Shown one piece after another: positions 34,933 through 35,750 of a DNA stretch of 35,750 nucleotides. The number at the start of each line of letters is the position of its first letter. The stretch's first letter is position 1. A program made the position numbers and the translations under genes. The stretch comes from Stramentimicrobium sp964433555 (GTDB lineage: Bacteria > Atribacterota > Phoenicimicrobiia > Phoenicimicrobiales > Stramentimicrobiaceae), in assembly GCA_964433555.1 (NCBI GenBank), contig CAYSRG010000022.1, positions 1 to 35,750 on the forward strand. Reading direction: 5' to 3'. The notes under the pieces were generated by a model that was not told where the DNA came from, did no database searches, and saw only the letters and a list, made by a program, of their open reading frames with translations.

Positions 34933-35199
34933 CTATGCTTCTGTGGCATAGGTCTCAATAGTCACTTGTTTTCTCTTTTTCCCCGTAGTTCTGAAGGTAA
35001 CATAACCATCAATAAGAGCAAATAATGTATCATCCTTTCCGCGGCCGACATTCTTGCCAGGGAGTATTCTAGTTCCTCTTTGTCTAATAATTATATTACC
35101 ACTACGAACAAACTGTCCGCCATATTTCTTAACACCAAGTCGTTTGGAAATACTATCACGACCATTTTTTGCTGATCCCTGTCCTTTTTTATGAGCCAT
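34933..35199 (-). CDS. rpmA: 50S ribosomal protein L27
   Basis: An 88-residue L27 with the invariant start MAHKKGQGSAKNGRDS, RLGVKKYGGQFV, GNIIIRQRGT and GKDDTLFALIDG. The N-terminal arm reaches towards the peptidyl-transferase centre. It begins directly with the mature sequence and lacks the short extension ending in FFA or similar that Firmicutes remove with the Prp protease. GAGGTGAGG lies just upstream of the ATG. It follows rplU by 55 bp with no prp-like (ysxB) gene between them. Confidence 0.98.
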   Translation of the reverse strand: MAHKKGQGSAKNGRDSISKRLGVKKYGGQFVRSGNIIIRQRGTRILPGKNVGRGKDDTLFALIDGYVTFRTTGKKRKQVTIETYATEA

Positions 35200-35254
35200 A
35201 ATACCTCACCTCATTTGCTCACTTCAATGAAACACTTATTTCTCATTTTATCCC

Positions 35255-35566
35255 TTAACCATTTATTTTTTCAATTTTTATTTCTGTAAATATTTGTCTA
35301 TGGCCAATTTTTCTTTGATATTTTTTCTTTGGTTTATATTTTAATACTATTATCTTTTTTGCTTTTCCATGTCTCAATACTTTTCCTTCAACAAAACTTT
35401 TCTCAATCAAGGGTACACCAAAACCATATTTACCATCTTTTTCCAGCATCAAAATCTGTTCAAATTTTATATTTTCTCCTACTTTAGACTCCAATTTCTC
35501 AACTTTTATTATATCTCCCTCTTTAATTAGATATTGTTTCCCTCCCGTTGCAATTATGGCATGCAT
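35255..35566 (-). CDS. rplU: 50S ribosomal protein L21
   Basis: L21 binds 23S rRNA in the large subunit. Starting at the ATG 35564-35566 gives 103 residues beginning MHAIIATGGKQYLI, the usual length, with GGAGGAG 9 nt upstream. An ATG 21 bp further upstream would overlap that ribosome-binding site. The family C-terminus KKKYQRKIGHRQIFTEIKI is present. It is the first gene of the rplU-rpmA transcript, with a promoter at 35652-35680 and a leader of about 80 nt. Confidence 0.97.
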   Translation of the reverse strand: MHAIIATGGKQYLIKEGDIIKVEKLESKVGENIKFEQILMLEKDGKYGFGVPLIEKSFVEGKVLRHGKAKKIIVLKYKPKKKYQRKIGHRQIFTEIKIEKING

Positions 35567-35645
35567 CTTTATTAACTCCTCCTGCATAAATAAATCGCCC
35601 GAAAAGGTAGCTTCTGCTTTTTAACCTATCCAGTGCGTACGTAGC
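35567..35645 (-). promoter_or_regulatory. 5' leader of rplU, possible ribosomal-protein leader
   Basis: The stretch between the predicted start site and the rplU ATG is about 80 nt, longer than needed for a ribosome-binding site. L21 mRNA leaders that fold and bind ribosomal proteins are known in Firmicutes. I see only short complementary segments here (for example AGC and GCT around AGAA), so this is a candidate on position rather than structure. Confidence 0.3.
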
Positions 35646-35651
35646 TTATAA

Positions 35652-35680
35652 AATTTATCATATATGTCTTAACCTGTCAA
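35652..35680 (-). promoter_or_regulatory. Promoter of rplU-rpmA
   Basis: On the minus strand a perfect TTGACA (35675-35680) and TAAATT (35652-35657) are separated by 17 bp. A second TTGACA lies about 23 bp further upstream, without a clearly better -10 partner. Confidence 0.65.
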
Positions 35681-35750
35681 CTTATTTTAAGATTTATGTC
35701 AATTAAAAATTAAAACTGCACACTTTTATACATGATTTAAAGTTTAAAAT

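Noticed and set aside
1..35750. CRISPR arrays, insertion sequences or long direct repeats
   Set aside because: None was seen on reading either strand; the only large repetitive signal is the protein-level TPR repetition at 29578-33210.

Overview
This is a strongly AT-rich bacterial chromosome segment in which every convincing gene, and both tRNA genes, lie on the minus strand. Gene content and order are partly Firmicutes-like (SigH, McsA-McsB-ClpC-RadA, a YacL-type PIN/TRAM protein, LytR-type LCP, a SpoIVB-like S55 peptidase). An ExbB/TolQ-ExbD motor with a TonB-like partner implies a cell with two membranes. Ribosomal protein L27 lacks the cleavable N-terminal extension usual in Firmicutes, and no prp protease gene lies between rplU and rpmA. 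Together these suggest a deep-branching low-GC diderm such as Atribacterota (OP9/JS1); a diderm Firmicutes lineage such as Halanaerobiales is the main alternative. The assignment is inference.

Layout in the direction of transcription (high to low coordinates). (1) 35680-34886: promoter, rplU and rpmA, closed by a strong terminator. (2) 34681-29578: obgE, then a 1.2-kresidue membrane-anchored TPR protein. (3) 29450-26886: ExbB/TolQ, ExbD and a protein whose N-terminus looks like TonB but whose C-terminus is a DUF3048 domain. This is the most unusual part of the window. (4) 26853-23468: xerD, a purine nucleoside phosphorylase-like protein with an Asp where the purine-contacting Asn is expected, a small membrane exporter, and mtnA, suggesting methylthioadenosine salvage. 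(5) 23484-17040: murA, an MreB/Mbl actin, an S55 peptidase, and ispD-ispE-ispF for isoprenoid precursors. (6) 16933-12188: DUF1844 protein, exported TPR protein, nadD, yqeK, an LCP ligase, rsfS and a DUF5668 membrane protein. (7) 12164-10182: DUF554 protein and pgk. (8) 9833-3869: a CsoR/CstR-type thiol sensor with its own promoter and operator, followed by a separately promoted mcsA-mcsB-clpC-radA operon. (9) 3837-1: a promoter, PIN/TRAM protein, cysS, sigH, then a promoter and tRNA-Thr and tRNA-Tyr, the latter cut by the window edge.

Cell-envelope genes (murA, mreB, LCP, the Exb-type motor, IspDEF for the lipid carrier) are interleaved with ribosome-assembly and silencing genes (obgE, rsfS, rplU, rpmA). 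The familiar rplU-rpmA-obgE-nadD-yqeK-LCP-rsfS cluster has been opened between obgE and nadD by about 18 kb of envelope and salvage genes. The Firmicutes radA-disA-yacL-ispD-ispF-gltX-cysE-cysS-sigH region is compressed to radA-PIN/TRAM-cysS-sigH, with ispD and ispF found beside ispE instead.
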